Source of the DNA: JBDSKH01 sp050245915
GTDB lineage: Bacteria; Actinomycetota; Actinomycetes; Actinomycetales; Microbacteriaceae
Direction: 5' to 3'
Assembly: GCA_050245915.1 (NCBI GenBank)
Contig: JBFWWZ010000024.1
Span: forward strand, 1 to 40,833
Length of the DNA stretch: 40,833 bases
Program-made: the position numbers and the translations under genes
Shown here: positions 21,996-29,711 of the stretch, piece after piece
Position numbering within the stretch: the first letter of the stretch is position 1
Layout of the letters: every line of letters starts with the position of its first letter
Notes under the pieces: generated by a model
What the model was told of the DNA's origin: nothing
Database searches by the model: none
The model's input: the letters and a program-made list of their open reading frames with translations, nothing else

Positions 21996-22506
21996 CCTGC
22001 AGGTAGCCGCCGACCGCTCCGCCCGCAGGCACGGTGTAGTACAGCTGGATGACGTACTCCGGGCCGTAGCCCATCTGGCACGAGAACGGGTTCATGTCGT
22101 CACCGGGATAGCTCGTCGGATTCGACGTGCTCCCCCACCACTCCCGCTCCCCGTCGGGCGACGGAGCGTGCAGGTAGATGTCGCAGATGACGTAGTCGTC
22201 CTCGGTCCCGGCGGGGTCGGGGGTGACGCGCACGTCGGCGATCAGCACGTCGGTACCCTCGGCGACCCCGTAGCGTCGGCCCTCGTCGCTGTCGCCTTCG
22301 AGGTAGACGATCCCCTCCACCGCGAACGTCGCCGCTCCGAGCGTCCCCTCCTCGCCGCGCGGGACATCGACCGGCTGGGTGGGGGTGCGCTCCTGGTACT
22401 CGCGCCAGTCGAACGCGAACGCGTAGACGACCGACGCCGTGCCGAGCACCACCAGCGCGACGATCGTCCAGAGGTTGCGCCGCGCCCAGCCGCGGAACCG
22501 GCTCAC
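21952..22506 (-). CDS. Single-pass membrane-anchored protein, last gene of a four-gene operon
   Basis: 184 aa from GTG 22506, overlapping the stop of the upstream gene by 4 nt. A short basic N-terminus (RFRGWARRN) and one helix (LWTIVALVVLGTASVVYAFAF, ~9-29) precede an exported beta-rich domain (AATFAVEGIVYLEG...VLIADVRVTPD...DDYVICDIYLHAPSPDG) with two Cys. The layout is like DUF4352-type ectodomains, but the match is loose. It shares this layout with the two genes before it. Function is unknown. Confidence 0.75.
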   Translation of the reverse strand: MSRFRGWARRNLWTIVALVVLGTASVVYAFAFDWREYQERTPTQPVDVPRGEEGTLGAATFAVEGIVYLEGDSDEGRRYGVAEGTDVLIADVRVTPDPAGTEDDYVICDIYLHAPSPDGEREWWGSTSNPTSYPGDDMNPFSCQMGYGPEYVIQLYYTVPAGGAVGGYLQVTSPEELPRALRLY

Positions 22507-23060
22507 GGCGTCGCCATCCCCGGCTGCGGCAGTGCTGCGGTCCCGCGGTGATCGAGCTGCGTCAGATCGAGCACCATGTCGATCGCGGAGTCCAGACGCA
22601 CGCGGAACCCGTTCGCGATCCGGGCGGTGACATGCGTGCCTTCCTCGGACTCGAGCACCGACCGCGGGAGCTCGAAGGCGAAGGCGCCCGCCTGAGGCAG
22701 CCCGGCATCCAGTGAATCGCCGAGCACGGCATCCCCCGGCCGGTCGCTGGCCTCGTAGATGCGCTCGCCGACGCGCACGCTGACGTCGGGTGTGGTGATA
22801 CCGAGCTTGGACCCGATGGTGCCTTCGATGACCAGCCAGATGCCGTCGGTCTCGCCCGTCCATCCGGGGGCGGTCAGGCGGTCGGCGAGGTAGGCGTCCT
22901 CCGCCTCCCACGTGAGGTCACGCCCCTCGACCTGCTCGCCGAACCCGGCATAGGTGACGAAGGGGCCCTGCAGTTCTTCGTCGCTCGGCTTCGTGAGGTG
23001 CAGCACGAGGGCTCCGCCGATCAGGGCGAGGAGGGCGAGCACGGCGGGGAGGCGTTTCAC
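22503..23060 (-). CDS. Single-pass membrane-anchored protein
   Basis: 185 aa from GTG 23060, overlapping its upstream neighbour by 4 nt (GTGA). It has an N-terminal anchor (LPAVLALLALIGGALVLHL) and an exported domain (TWEAEDAYLADRLTAP...DGIWLVIEGTIGSKLGI...DVSVRVGERIYEASDRP). Its anchor-plus-beta-domain layout matches the genes on both sides. No catalytic motif is seen. Confidence 0.75.
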   Translation of the reverse strand: MKRLPAVLALLALIGGALVLHLTKPSDEELQGPFVTYAGFGEQVEGRDLTWEAEDAYLADRLTAPGWTGETDGIWLVIEGTIGSKLGITTPDVSVRVGERIYEASDRPGDAVLGDSLDAGLPQAGAFAFELPRSVLESEEGTHVTARIANGFRVRLDSAIDMVLDLTQLDHRGTAALPQPGMATP

Positions 23061-23710
23061 GGTGTCGCCTCTGCACCCTGCTCCAGCGTCACGGGCACCT
23101 CCGCGATGAGGTGCGGGAAGCCATAGCGGATGCCGGTCTCCAGCGTGCTCTCGTACGGTGTGCGGTCGACGATCCCGACGGTCAGCTCATCGCCGACCGA
23201 CCACGTGCCGTCGCGCACGTCGAAGATCAGCTCCACCCGCGTCGGAAGGGCGGGCTGGAGTCCGGGAAGGTACGTGCCGTCGGACACCAGGTACGGAGCC
23301 CCCGTCGCGAGTCGGCCCTCCGGCCCGGTCGATTCGGTCCCGTAGCCGACTGCTCCATCGTCGACGGTCACGACGCCCTTGTAATCGCTGCCGAGGTCGG
23401 AGCTGAAGGCCGTGCGGTTCGTCTCGTTGGTCACGACGAGTTCGAGCCGGAGCCACATCCAGCCCGGTTCGACTTCGCTGAACCCGTCGGGATGCACGGT
23501 GGTGAGTTCGGCGGACTCGACGCTCACCGAATACTGGGTGCCTTCGACCAGCTCGCCCGGCTGCACGACCGGCAGCTTGGTGCTCTGCAGCTCGACCGTG
23601 TCCCATCCGCCGAGCGGCCAGGCGATCAGCCCGCCGATCACGGCGACCGCTCCGATCCACACGAACGGGTGCACGCGGGCGAGGCGATGCCGGAGCGAGC
23701 CAGCCGCCAC
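23057..23710 (-). CDS. Single-pass membrane-anchored protein (DUF4352-like domain)
   Basis: 217 aa from GTG 23710, whose G is the last base of the upstream TAG stop. A basic start (RHRLARVH) and one helix (PFVWIGAVAVIGGLIAWPL) are followed by an exported domain with DUF4352-like features (TQYSVSVESAELTTVHPDG...WMWLRLELVVTNETNRT), then TRVELIFDVRDGTWSVGDELTVGIVD. It is probably an extracytoplasmic binding or assembly domain. Three such genes in a row with overlapping ends suggest a complex. Confidence 0.75.
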   Translation of the reverse strand: MAAGSLRHRLARVHPFVWIGAVAVIGGLIAWPLGGWDTVELQSTKLPVVQPGELVEGTQYSVSVESAELTTVHPDGFSEVEPGWMWLRLELVVTNETNRTAFSSDLGSDYKGVVTVDDGAVGYGTESTGPEGRLATGAPYLVSDGTYLPGLQPALPTRVELIFDVRDGTWSVGDELTVGIVDRTPYESTLETGIRYGFPHLIAEVPVTLEQGAEATP

Positions 23711-24063
23711 TACTTCGTCTCGTCCGTGAACGGCACCTTGATGAAGACCCCGGCAAGCACGAACAACAGGATGGCGACGTACTGCGCGCCGATCCACCAG
23801 GGTCCGGAGATGTCGAGCGGGAACACCTGGTTCCAGACGACCGCGATCGCGACCATCACCGGGATCCACCACCAGTGCTTCGCCTGGAAGGCGAACACCA
23901 GCACGACGAGCGCCAGGATCGACACGATGAAGCGGAAGACGAGGAACGCCTCGGATTCGATGAGGGCGATTCCGCCGAGCATCGCGACCGCCGCGAGCAG
24001 GCCGGGGGCGAGCGCCGTGCGGCGGAACGCCGGCCGGCCGTAACGGTCGCGATTACCTGACAT
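23710..24063 (-). CDS. DUF6804-like small membrane protein
   Basis: 117 aa from leaderless ATG 24063. Four hydrophobic segments with the run AKHWWWIPVMVAIAVVWNQVFPLDISGPWW, typical of DUF6804-type proteins as I remember them. It is the first gene of the operon 24063-21952, and its stop overlaps the next start by one base. Function is unknown. Confidence 0.75.
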   Translation of the reverse strand: MSGNRDRYGRPAFRRTALAPGLLAAVAMLGGIALIESEAFLVFRFIVSILALVVLVFAFQAKHWWWIPVMVAIAVVWNQVFPLDISGPWWIGAQYVAILLFVLAGVFIKVPFTDETK

Positions 24064-24070
24064 CCCCTCC

Positions 24071-24076
24071 AGACTA
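24071..24076 (-). promoter_or_regulatory. -10 hexamer TAGTCT, leaderless start of the DUF6804 operon
   Basis: On the minus strand TAGTCT precedes ATG 24063 by 7 nt; GGAGGGG in between is too close to the ATG to act as a ribosome site. Confidence 0.55.
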
Positions 24077-24108
24077 TCCGGGCGTTGCCCGCCGTTCCGA
24101 CCACCCAG

Positions 24109-24114
24109 TAGCCT
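24109..24114 (+). promoter_or_regulatory. -10 hexamer TAGCCT, leaderless start
   Basis: TAGCCT precedes ATG 24121 by 6 nt. It is divergent from the -10 at 24071, with 32 bp between the boxes. Confidence 0.6.
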
Positions 24115-24120
24115 GCGCGC

Positions 24121-24765
24121 ATGGGTTTCTTCGGTGATCTGATCAACTCGGCCAACGAGGCCCTCGGCGGCGCTGACGCCGAGCTCCTCGCGAACGGTGT
24201 CCTGGGGCGTGGCGAGGTCCTCGGCATCGATGCATCGGGCATGACGCTGCAGATCGGCAACGGTCTGGTGGAGCGCAAGTGCACGGTCACCATGAACGTC
24301 ATGATCGACGGGCAGCAGCCGTGGCAGGCGCAGGTGAGCCAGCGCATCCAGGAGGTGTACATCCCGCAGCTGTCGGCCGGCGGCGCCGTCGTGGCGGTGC
24401 GCGTCGACCCCAACGACCACAGCAAGGTCGCCATCGACTTCAACACCCCGGTGCCCGAGGTGACCCTGCCGGCGAGCGAGGGGCCGAACAGCGCGGCGTA
24501 CATCCTCGAGCACGGCAAGCCGATCACGGTGGTTCTGGTGGCGAACGCGCCGATCGGGGTGAAGAACGCCAAGGGCGACCCGGTGCAGGCGCTCACCCTG
24601 ACGGTCGCGACAGGGGTCCCGGAGCCGTACCAGATCCAGGTGGGCAACGCGGTGCCGAATTCGGCGCTGCCGCTGCTCTTCCCCGGTTCGAAGCTGCACG
24701 CGCGCCTCGGGGACGGGCCGAACGATGTGGTCGTCGACTGGGCGAAGGGCGCGGCGAAGGAGTAG
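24121..24765 (+). CDS. Hypothetical soluble protein, 214 aa
   Basis: Leaderless ATG 24121. It begins with a short helix (MGFFGDLINSANEALGG), then repeated beta segments (NGVLGRGEVLGIDASGMTLQIGN, CTVTMNVMIDGQQPW, AVVAVRVDPNDHSKVAIDF) that look like two related beta-barrel halves. No signal peptide or enzyme motif is seen. Similar actinobacterial proteins are annotated only as hypothetical, as far as I know. A short repeat (24765-24782) starts on its stop codon. Confidence 0.75.
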   Translation: MGFFGDLINSANEALGGADAELLANGVLGRGEVLGIDASGMTLQIGNGLVERKCTVTMNVMIDGQQPWQAQVSQRIQEVYIPQLSAGGAVVAVRVDPNDHSKVAIDFNTPVPEVTLPASEGPNSAAYILEHGKPITVVLVANAPIGVKNAKGDPVQALTLTVATGVPEPYQIQVGNAVPNSALPLLFPGSKLHARLGDGPNDVVVDWAKGAAKE

Positions 24766-24782
24766 GTCTCGACAGGTCGACC
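24765..24782. repeat. Short REP-family half-unit
   Basis: An 18-bp unit GGTCTCGACAGGTCGACC, starting on the last base of the preceding stop codon. It is a compact relative of the 23-bp units at 31709-31777. Confidence 0.6.
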
Positions 24783-24795
24783 ACCGGTGCCGACG

Positions 24796-24801
24796 TAGCA
24801 T
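24796..24801 (+). promoter_or_regulatory. -10 hexamer TAGCAT, leaderless start of the M20 peptidase gene
   Basis: TAGCAT precedes GTG 24808 by 6 nt. Confidence 0.5.
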
Positions 24802-24807
24802 CTAGCC

Positions 24808-26124
24808 GTGAGCGATGCTGCTGTCGAACGTTTCCGGGCGCTGCTGCGCATTCCGACGGTGTCGCGCTCGGACCTCACCGCGCAGGACGACGCCGCGTTC
24901 GAGCGTTTCCGCGCGACGCTGAGCGAGCTGTACCCCCGGCTGCACGCCGCCCTCGAGCTCGAGGTGTTCGACGACGGCAGCCTGCTCTACCGCTGGCCGG
25001 GGCACGGCACGGACCAGCCATCGGTGCTGATGGCCCACCACGACGTCGTGCCGGCCGACGAGCCCGGCTGGACCCACGAGCCGTTCGCCGCCGAGCTGGT
25101 GGACGGCCGGATCCGGGGCCGCGGCACCCTCGACGACAAGGGCGCCCTGGTCGCGCTGCTCGAGGCGATCGAGCAGCGGGTGACGGACGGCTTCGCGCCC
25201 GCCGCCGACGTCTACGTCTTCTCCGGCGCCAACGAGGAGACCTTCGGGCTCGGCGCCTCTCGTGCGGTGTCGCAGCTGGCCGAGCGCGGCATCCGGCCCG
25301 GGCTGGTGCTCGATGAGGGCGGGGCGGTGGCGGCGGATGCCTTCCCCGGCCTCGACGGACGGGTCGCCTACATCGGCGTGGCCGAGAAGGGGGTCGCCGG
25401 GCTGCAGCTGAGCGTCCGCAAGCCGGGCGGGCATGCCTCGACCCCGGCGGCGAACGGCGCGACGACGACCCTCGCCCGCGCGATCCTGCGCCTGGAGAGG
25501 CATCCGGCCCCCGCCCGTCTCGGCGCACCGGTGGCGGCGATGCTGCGCGCGATCGCCCCCCGTGCCCGTGGCGCGCAGCGCCGGCTGTTCTCGCATCCGG
25601 AGCGGTACCGCGCACTCCTGACGCGGGCGCTCGCCGGCCGCGGCGGCGAGGGCGCCGCGATGGTGCGCACCACCCGTGCCGTGACCCGCCTGTCGGGGAG
25701 TGCGGCCGACAACGTGATCGCGGAGCGGGCCACCGCATCCGTCAATGTCCGCATCGCGGTCGGTTCGACGGTGGCGCAGGCGGCGGACGAGATCCGGCGC
25801 GCGGTCGCCGACGACGAGGTGCACGTGGAGGTGCTCTACGGCGACGACCCGTCCCCGGTGTCGCCGAGCGACGGTCCCGAGTGGGATCGTCTGACGGCGG
25901 CGATCGCGGAGGTGTTCCCGGATGCGGTGCCGGCCCCGTACGTGATGCTGCAGGCGAGCGACAGCCGGCATTTCGCCCGCATCAGCGACACCGTCTACCG
26001 CTTCCTGCCGTTCGAGATCCCGGCAGAGGATCGCGCGACGCTGCACGCGATCGACGAGAGCATCGGCGTGGAGAACTGGCTGCGCGGCATCCGGTTCTTC
26101 GATGCGCTCATCGCGCGGCTCTGA
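24808..26124 (+). CDS. M20/M25/M40-family metallopeptidase
   Basis: 438 aa. The di-zinc ligands of the M20 fold are visible: MAHHDVVPAD (His), GRGTLDDKG (bridging Asp), NEETFG (catalytic Glu and Glu ligand), LVLDEGGAV (Asp), and the last His in ASDSRHFARISDTVYRF. The lid domain lies between ~200 and 320 (GLQLSVRKPGGHASTP). It is probably a cytoplasmic dipeptidase, carboxypeptidase or deacylase; substrate unknown. Its stop lies in a 15-bp tandem repeat that places further in-frame TGA codons downstream. Confidence 0.92.
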   Translation: MSDAAVERFRALLRIPTVSRSDLTAQDDAAFERFRATLSELYPRLHAALELEVFDDGSLLYRWPGHGTDQPSVLMAHHDVVPADEPGWTHEPFAAELVDGRIRGRGTLDDKGALVALLEAIEQRVTDGFAPAADVYVFSGANEETFGLGASRAVSQLAERGIRPGLVLDEGGAVAADAFPGLDGRVAYIGVAEKGVAGLQLSVRKPGGHASTPAANGATTTLARAILRLERHPAPARLGAPVAAMLRAIAPRARGAQRRLFSHPERYRALLTRALAGRGGEGAAMVRTTRAVTRLSGSAADNVIAERATASVNVRIAVGSTVAQAADEIRRAVADDEVHVEVLYGDDPSPVSPSDGPEWDRLTAAIAEVFPDAVPAPYVMLQASDSRHFARISDTVYRFLPFEIPAEDRATLHAIDESIGVENWLRGIRFFDALIARL

Positions 26125-26174
26125 GCGCTGCGACTCTGAGCGCTGCGGCTCTGAGCGCTGCGGCTCGGGCCGCT
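26115..26174. repeat. 15-bp tandem repeat, four units
   Basis: Units at 26115, 26130, 26145 and 26160: the first three are nearly identical and the fourth has three changes. The repeat includes the stop of the M20 peptidase (26122-26124), so TGA recurs in frame in units 2 and 3. It also reaches the stop of the convergent phosphodiesterase gene. Confidence 0.85.
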
Positions 26175-27054
26175 AGGTTTCGGGTCGCGTCTCGGCGATC
26201 CAGGCGTCGAGCTTGCCGGGCCGGTCGGTCACGATCCCGTCGACGCCGTAGTCCGTCGCCTCCTTCCACCGCTTCTGCGAGTTGAGCGTGTAGAGCAGTA
26301 CGCCGAGTCCGGCTTCGTGCATGTCGGCGACGGCATCCGGGTACGTCTCGAGGGACCACGGGGTGGTCATGATGGCGATGGCGCCGTAGAAGCGGGCGAG
26401 GCCGACCGGGTCGGCGGGCAGGTCCCGGCGGATGATGACCCGCGGGATGACCGGCGCCTCCGAGGCCAGGTTCTCGATGGAGCCGAAGTTGAAACTGGCG
26501 AACACGACGCGGTTCTGCACCCCGCGCAGGTAGATGTCGTCGAGGATCCCGGCGATCTGCTCGCGCGTCCAGAAGTCCTTCAGCTCGAGCAGAACGCGGG
26601 TGCGGGGTGTGGCGGCGAGCAGGTCGAGAAACTCCCCCAGCTGCGGGATGCGGGTGCCGGCGAACTCGGGCGCGAACCAGGAGCCGGCGTCGAGCTGCTG
26701 CACCTGCGCGAGGGTGAGGTCTTCGATGGCGCCGGTGCCGTCGGTGGTGCGGTCGACGGTGGGGTCGTGCAGCAGCACCGGGTAGCCGTCGGCGGTGAGC
26801 TGCACGTCGGTCTCGACGACATCGAGGCCGGTGGCGAAGGCGGCCTCGAACGCGGGCATCGTGTTCTCGGGAGCGTCGGCGCGGTCACCGCGGTGGCCGG
26901 CGATGAAGGCAGGCTCTCCGGGCAGTCGCAGGGTGGCGACGAGGTTGGGGGCGTAGGCGCGAACCGCGTCGGGGACCAGCACCAGCACGAGGATGGTGCA
27001 CAGGGTGAGCGTGGCGGCGAAACCTGCTCGCGCCATCGGGTGTGTGGTCGCCAT
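26173..27054 (-). CDS. Glycerophosphodiester phosphodiesterase
   Basis: 293 aa from ATG 27054. An N-terminal signal/anchor (~10-32) precedes a GDPD TIM barrel: AGH54-R-G56, APENT, VVETDVQLTADG (metal Glu and Asp), LLHDPTVDRTTDG (second His), LLELKD and YGVDGIVTDRP at the end. It should hydrolyse deacylated phospholipids to glycerol-3-phosphate and an alcohol at the cell surface. An 11-bp direct repeat resembling a PHO box lies 52 bp upstream, which fits phosphate-starvation control. Confidence 0.93.
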   Translation of the reverse strand: MATTHPMARAGFAATLTLCTILVLVLVPDAVRAYAPNLVATLRLPGEPAFIAGHRGDRADAPENTMPAFEAAFATGLDVVETDVQLTADGYPVLLHDPTVDRTTDGTGAIEDLTLAQVQQLDAGSWFAPEFAGTRIPQLGEFLDLLAATPRTRVLLELKDFWTREQIAGILDDIYLRGVQNRVVFASFNFGSIENLASEAPVIPRVIIRRDLPADPVGLARFYGAIAIMTTPWSLETYPDAVADMHEAGLGVLLYTLNSQKRWKEATDYGVDGIVTDRPGKLDAWIAETRPET

Positions 27055-27105
27055 TGACCGTCTTTCGGGGTAGAGCGTGCGAGTTCCCCGACGGTAGCAC
27101 GTACC

Positions 27106-27127
27106 GTTACCTTTTCGTTACCGTTTC
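27106..27127. promoter_or_regulatory. PHO-box-like 11-bp direct repeat
   Basis: Two 11-bp units, GTTACCTTTTC and GTTACCGTTTC, in direct repeat with one mismatch. PhoP/RegX3-type PHO boxes in actinobacteria are 11-bp direct repeats with a GTTCACC-like half. The downstream phosphodiesterase is a typical member of such regulons. Regulation is inferred. Confidence 0.5.
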
Positions 27128-27139
27128 TGGCGACGAGTT

Positions 27140-27301
27140 TCAGTGCTTGTAGTGACCGGTCGCCTTGGCGAGCAGCAGCTGCCGGGCGCGCTCGTCGGCC
27201 GCCGTCTCGAGCTGCGCCGCGAGGCGCGCCGCAGCCTGGCCCCGCACGACGGTCACCTGCCGGCCACCGCGCGCGATCAGCACCTGCCCCGACGCGGTCA
27301 C
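27140..27301 (-). CDS. Small conserved-type protein at the end of the deoC operon
   Basis: 53 aa from GTG 27301 (VTASGQVLIARGGRQVTVVRGQAAARLAAQL...LLLAKATGHYKH). The frame is open upstream and a plausible domain start (DDPFEARV) lies before the GTG with no ATG or GTG, so initiation at a rare codon near 27354, coupled to the upstream stop at 27346, is possible. Small proteins with a V-x-I-x-R-x-G-R-x-V-x-x-x-x-G-x-x-A core and an ATG-x-Y/F-K/R end occur widely in Microbacteriaceae; function unknown. Confidence 0.6.
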   Translation of the reverse strand: MTASGQVLIARGGRQVTVVRGQAAARLAAQLETAADERARQLLLAKATGHYKH

Positions 27302-27345
27302 CCGCGCCTCGAAGGGATCGTCTCGCAGACGCCCGCGTTCGTCGA

Positions 27346-28209
27346 TCAGATCAGCGCCTTCGTGTGCCAGACGGTCTTCGTCTCGACGAAGCTCAGGATG
27401 CGATCCAGGCTCCGCGCCGGGACGCCCGGTTCCGGCCGGGTCACCCGCTTCAGCGTCTCGGCGGCCGCGATCTCGAGATCGATCCACTCCAGCCCCTCGG
27501 CCCCGGTGAGGTCGAGCGCGTTCACATCGGCATGCGACGCCAGCCACGGCGCGATCTCGGCGGGCGACCCGGTCAGGATGTTGACCACGCCACCCGGGAC
27601 ATCGCTCGTCGCCAGCACCTCGCCCAGCGAGATCGCGCTCAGCGGGCGGGTCTCGTCGGCGATCACGATCACCGCGTTGCCCGCGACGAGCGCGGGCGCG
27701 ACGACCCTCACCAGCCCGAGCAGGGAGCCGCCCTTCGCCTTCTGCGGAGCGACGATCGCGACCACGCCGGTCGGCTCGGGCACCGAGATGTTGAAGTACG
27801 GCCCCGCGACCGGGTTGCCGCTGCCGGCCACCTGCGAGAACTTGTCGCACCATCCGGCGTACCAGATCCAGGTGTCGATCGCCTCGTCCACCTGGGCGGC
27901 GGCGACGGCGGCCGAAACGCCCTCGGACGCGGAGATCTCCTCCACGAACTGGGCGCGACGACCGTCGAGCAGCTCCGCGATGCGGTACAGCACCTGGCCG
28001 CGGTTGTAGGCCGTCGCACCCGACCAGCCGGACACGGCCGCGCGGGCGGCGACCACGGCATCCCGAGCGTCTTTGCGCGACGCCTGGGCCGCGTTCGCCA
28101 GGAACGCGCCCTTCGCCGACGCGACCTCGTACGAGCGTCCCGACTCGCTGCGCGGGAACGCGCCGCCGATGTAGAGCTTGTAGGTCTTGGGGATGGTGAG
28201 ACGTGACAT
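27346..28209 (-). CDS. Half-length, non-catalytic aldehyde dehydrogenase-family protein
   Basis: 287 aa from ATG 28209, overlapping the upstream stop by one base (TGATG). It covers only the N-terminal ALDH region: YKLYIGGAFPRSESGRSYEV, AYNRGQVLYRIAELL, WYAGWCDKFSQVAG, EPTGVVAIVAPQ, ALVAGNAVIVIADE and PGGVVNILTG. It then ends after LKRVTRPEPG...SFVETKTVWHTKALI without the catalytic-Cys domain. A normal ALDH is ~480-500 aa. In ALDH16 enzymes a full ALDH domain is followed by a second one lacking the Cys; here the two parts would be separate, coupled genes. A structural or cofactor role is inference. Confidence 0.85.
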   Translation of the reverse strand: MSRLTIPKTYKLYIGGAFPRSESGRSYEVASAKGAFLANAAQASRKDARDAVVAARAAVSGWSGATAYNRGQVLYRIAELLDGRRAQFVEEISASEGVSAAVAAAQVDEAIDTWIWYAGWCDKFSQVAGSGNPVAGPYFNISVPEPTGVVAIVAPQKAKGGSLLGLVRVVAPALVAGNAVIVIADETRPLSAISLGEVLATSDVPGGVVNILTGSPAEIAPWLASHADVNALDLTGAEGLEWIDLEIAAAETLKRVTRPEPGVPARSLDRILSFVETKTVWHTKALI

Positions 28210-29708
28210 CACTTGGCTCCGCTCTGCAGGTCTCCGCTTTTCAGATACCCCTGCAGTCCCTGGCGGCCGCCCTCGCGGCCGTAACCCGACTCCTTGTAGC
28301 CGCCGAACGGCGACGCCGGATCGAACCGGTTGAAGGTGTTCGCCCAGATCACGCCGGCGCGCAGCTTGTCGGCGACGGCGAGGATCTTGGAGCCCTTGTC
28401 GCTCCAGATGCCCGCCGACAGCCCGTACGGGGTGTTGTTCGCCTTCGAGATCGCCTCGGCCGGGGTGCGGAACGTGAGCACCGACAGCACCGGGCCGAAG
28501 ATCTCCTCCCGGGCGATCGTCGACGAGGTCTCGACGTTGTCGAAGATCGTCGGCGCGAACCAGAATCCGTTCTCGGGGATGACGCACGGGGCGGTCCAGC
28601 GCTCGGCGCCCTCCTGCTCGCCGATGTCGCTCAGCGTGCGGATTCGCTCCAGCTGCTCCTTCGAGTTGATCGCGCCGATGTCGGTGTTCTTGTCGAGCGG
28701 GTCGCCCAGCCGCAGCGTCGAGAGGCGCTGCTTCAGCCGGTCGACGACCTCCTCGTGGATGTTCTCCTGCACCAGCAGCCGGGAGCCCGCACAGCAGACG
28801 TGACCCTGGTTGAAGAAGATTCCGTTGACGATGCCCTCGACCGCCTGGTCGATGGGGGCGTCGTCGAACACGATGTTCGCGGCCTTGCCGCCGAGCTCGA
28901 GGGTGACCTTCTTGCCCGTGCCGGCGATGGCCTTCGCGATCTCCCGCCCGACACCGGTCGAGCCGGTGAACGCCACCTTGTCGACATCGGGATGCCGCAC
29001 CAGCGCCGCGCCCGTCTCGCCCGCGCCGGTGATGATGTTCACCACGCCGGGCGGCAGGTCGGCCTGCTGCAGGATCTCGGCGAAGAGCAGGGCGCTGAGC
29101 GGCGTGGTCTCCGCCGGCTTCAGCACCACGGTGTTGCCGGCGGCGAGAGCGGGGGCGATCTTCCAGGCGAGCATCAGCAGCGGGAAGTTCCACGGGATGA
29201 CCTGCGCGGCGACGCCGAGGGCGCGCGGGTTCGCGCCGAGCCCGGCGTGGTCCAGCTTGTCGGCCCAGCCGGCGTAGTAGAAGAACCAGGCGGCGACCAG
29301 CGGCACGTCGACGTCGCGGCTCTCTTTGATCGGCTTGCCGTTGTCGAGCGACTCGGCGACGGCGAGCTCGCGGGCGCGCTCCTGCACGAGCCGGGCGATG
29401 CGGAACAGGTACTTGCCCCGGTCGGACCCCGACATGCGCGACCAGACCTTGTCGTAGGCGCGGCGCGCTGCCGCGACCGCCAGGTCGACGTCTTTCGCGT
29501 TCGCGGCGGACACCGTCGCGATCTTCTTCTCCGTCGCGGGGCTGATCGTCGAGAACGACTGCCCGCGGCCGTCGACCCACTCGCCGTCGATGAAGAGCCC
29601 GTAGCTCTTCTTCAGGTGCAGGATGCTGGTCGACTCGGGTGCGGGGGCGTACTCGAGGAAGCCGCGGCCCGCGATCTCGACAGGCTCGATCACCGATTTC
29701 TTCGCCAT
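28209..29708 (-). CDS. NAD(P)-dependent aldehyde dehydrogenase
   Basis: 499 aa from ATG 29708, 3 nt after the deoC stop. All ALDH motifs are intact: IPWNFPLLML, KPAETTPLSA, GSTGVGREI, the general base in E271LGGK, and the catalytic Cys in NQGHVC305CAGSR, plus IFGPVLSV and NPFG-type ending segments. Next to deoC it most likely oxidises acetaldehyde released from deoxyribose-5-phosphate, producing acetate. It is probably partnered with the half-length homologue translated directly after it. Confidence 0.93.
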   Translation of the reverse strand: MAKKSVIEPVEIAGRGFLEYAPAPESTSILHLKKSYGLFIDGEWVDGRGQSFSTISPATEKKIATVSAANAKDVDLAVAAARRAYDKVWSRMSGSDRGKYLFRIARLVQERARELAVAESLDNGKPIKESRDVDVPLVAAWFFYYAGWADKLDHAGLGANPRALGVAAQVIPWNFPLLMLAWKIAPALAAGNTVVLKPAETTPLSALLFAEILQQADLPPGVVNIITGAGETGAALVRHPDVDKVAFTGSTGVGREIAKAIAGTGKKVTLELGGKAANIVFDDAPIDQAVEGIVNGIFFNQGHVCCAGSRLLVQENIHEEVVDRLKQRLSTLRLGDPLDKNTDIGAINSKEQLERIRTLSDIGEQEGAERWTAPCVIPENGFWFAPTIFDNVETSSTIAREEIFGPVLSVLTFRTPAEAISKANNTPYGLSAGIWSDKGSKILAVADKLRAGVIWANTFNRFDPASPFGGYKESGYGREGGRQGLQGYLKSGDLQSGAK

Positions 29709-29711
29709 GTT

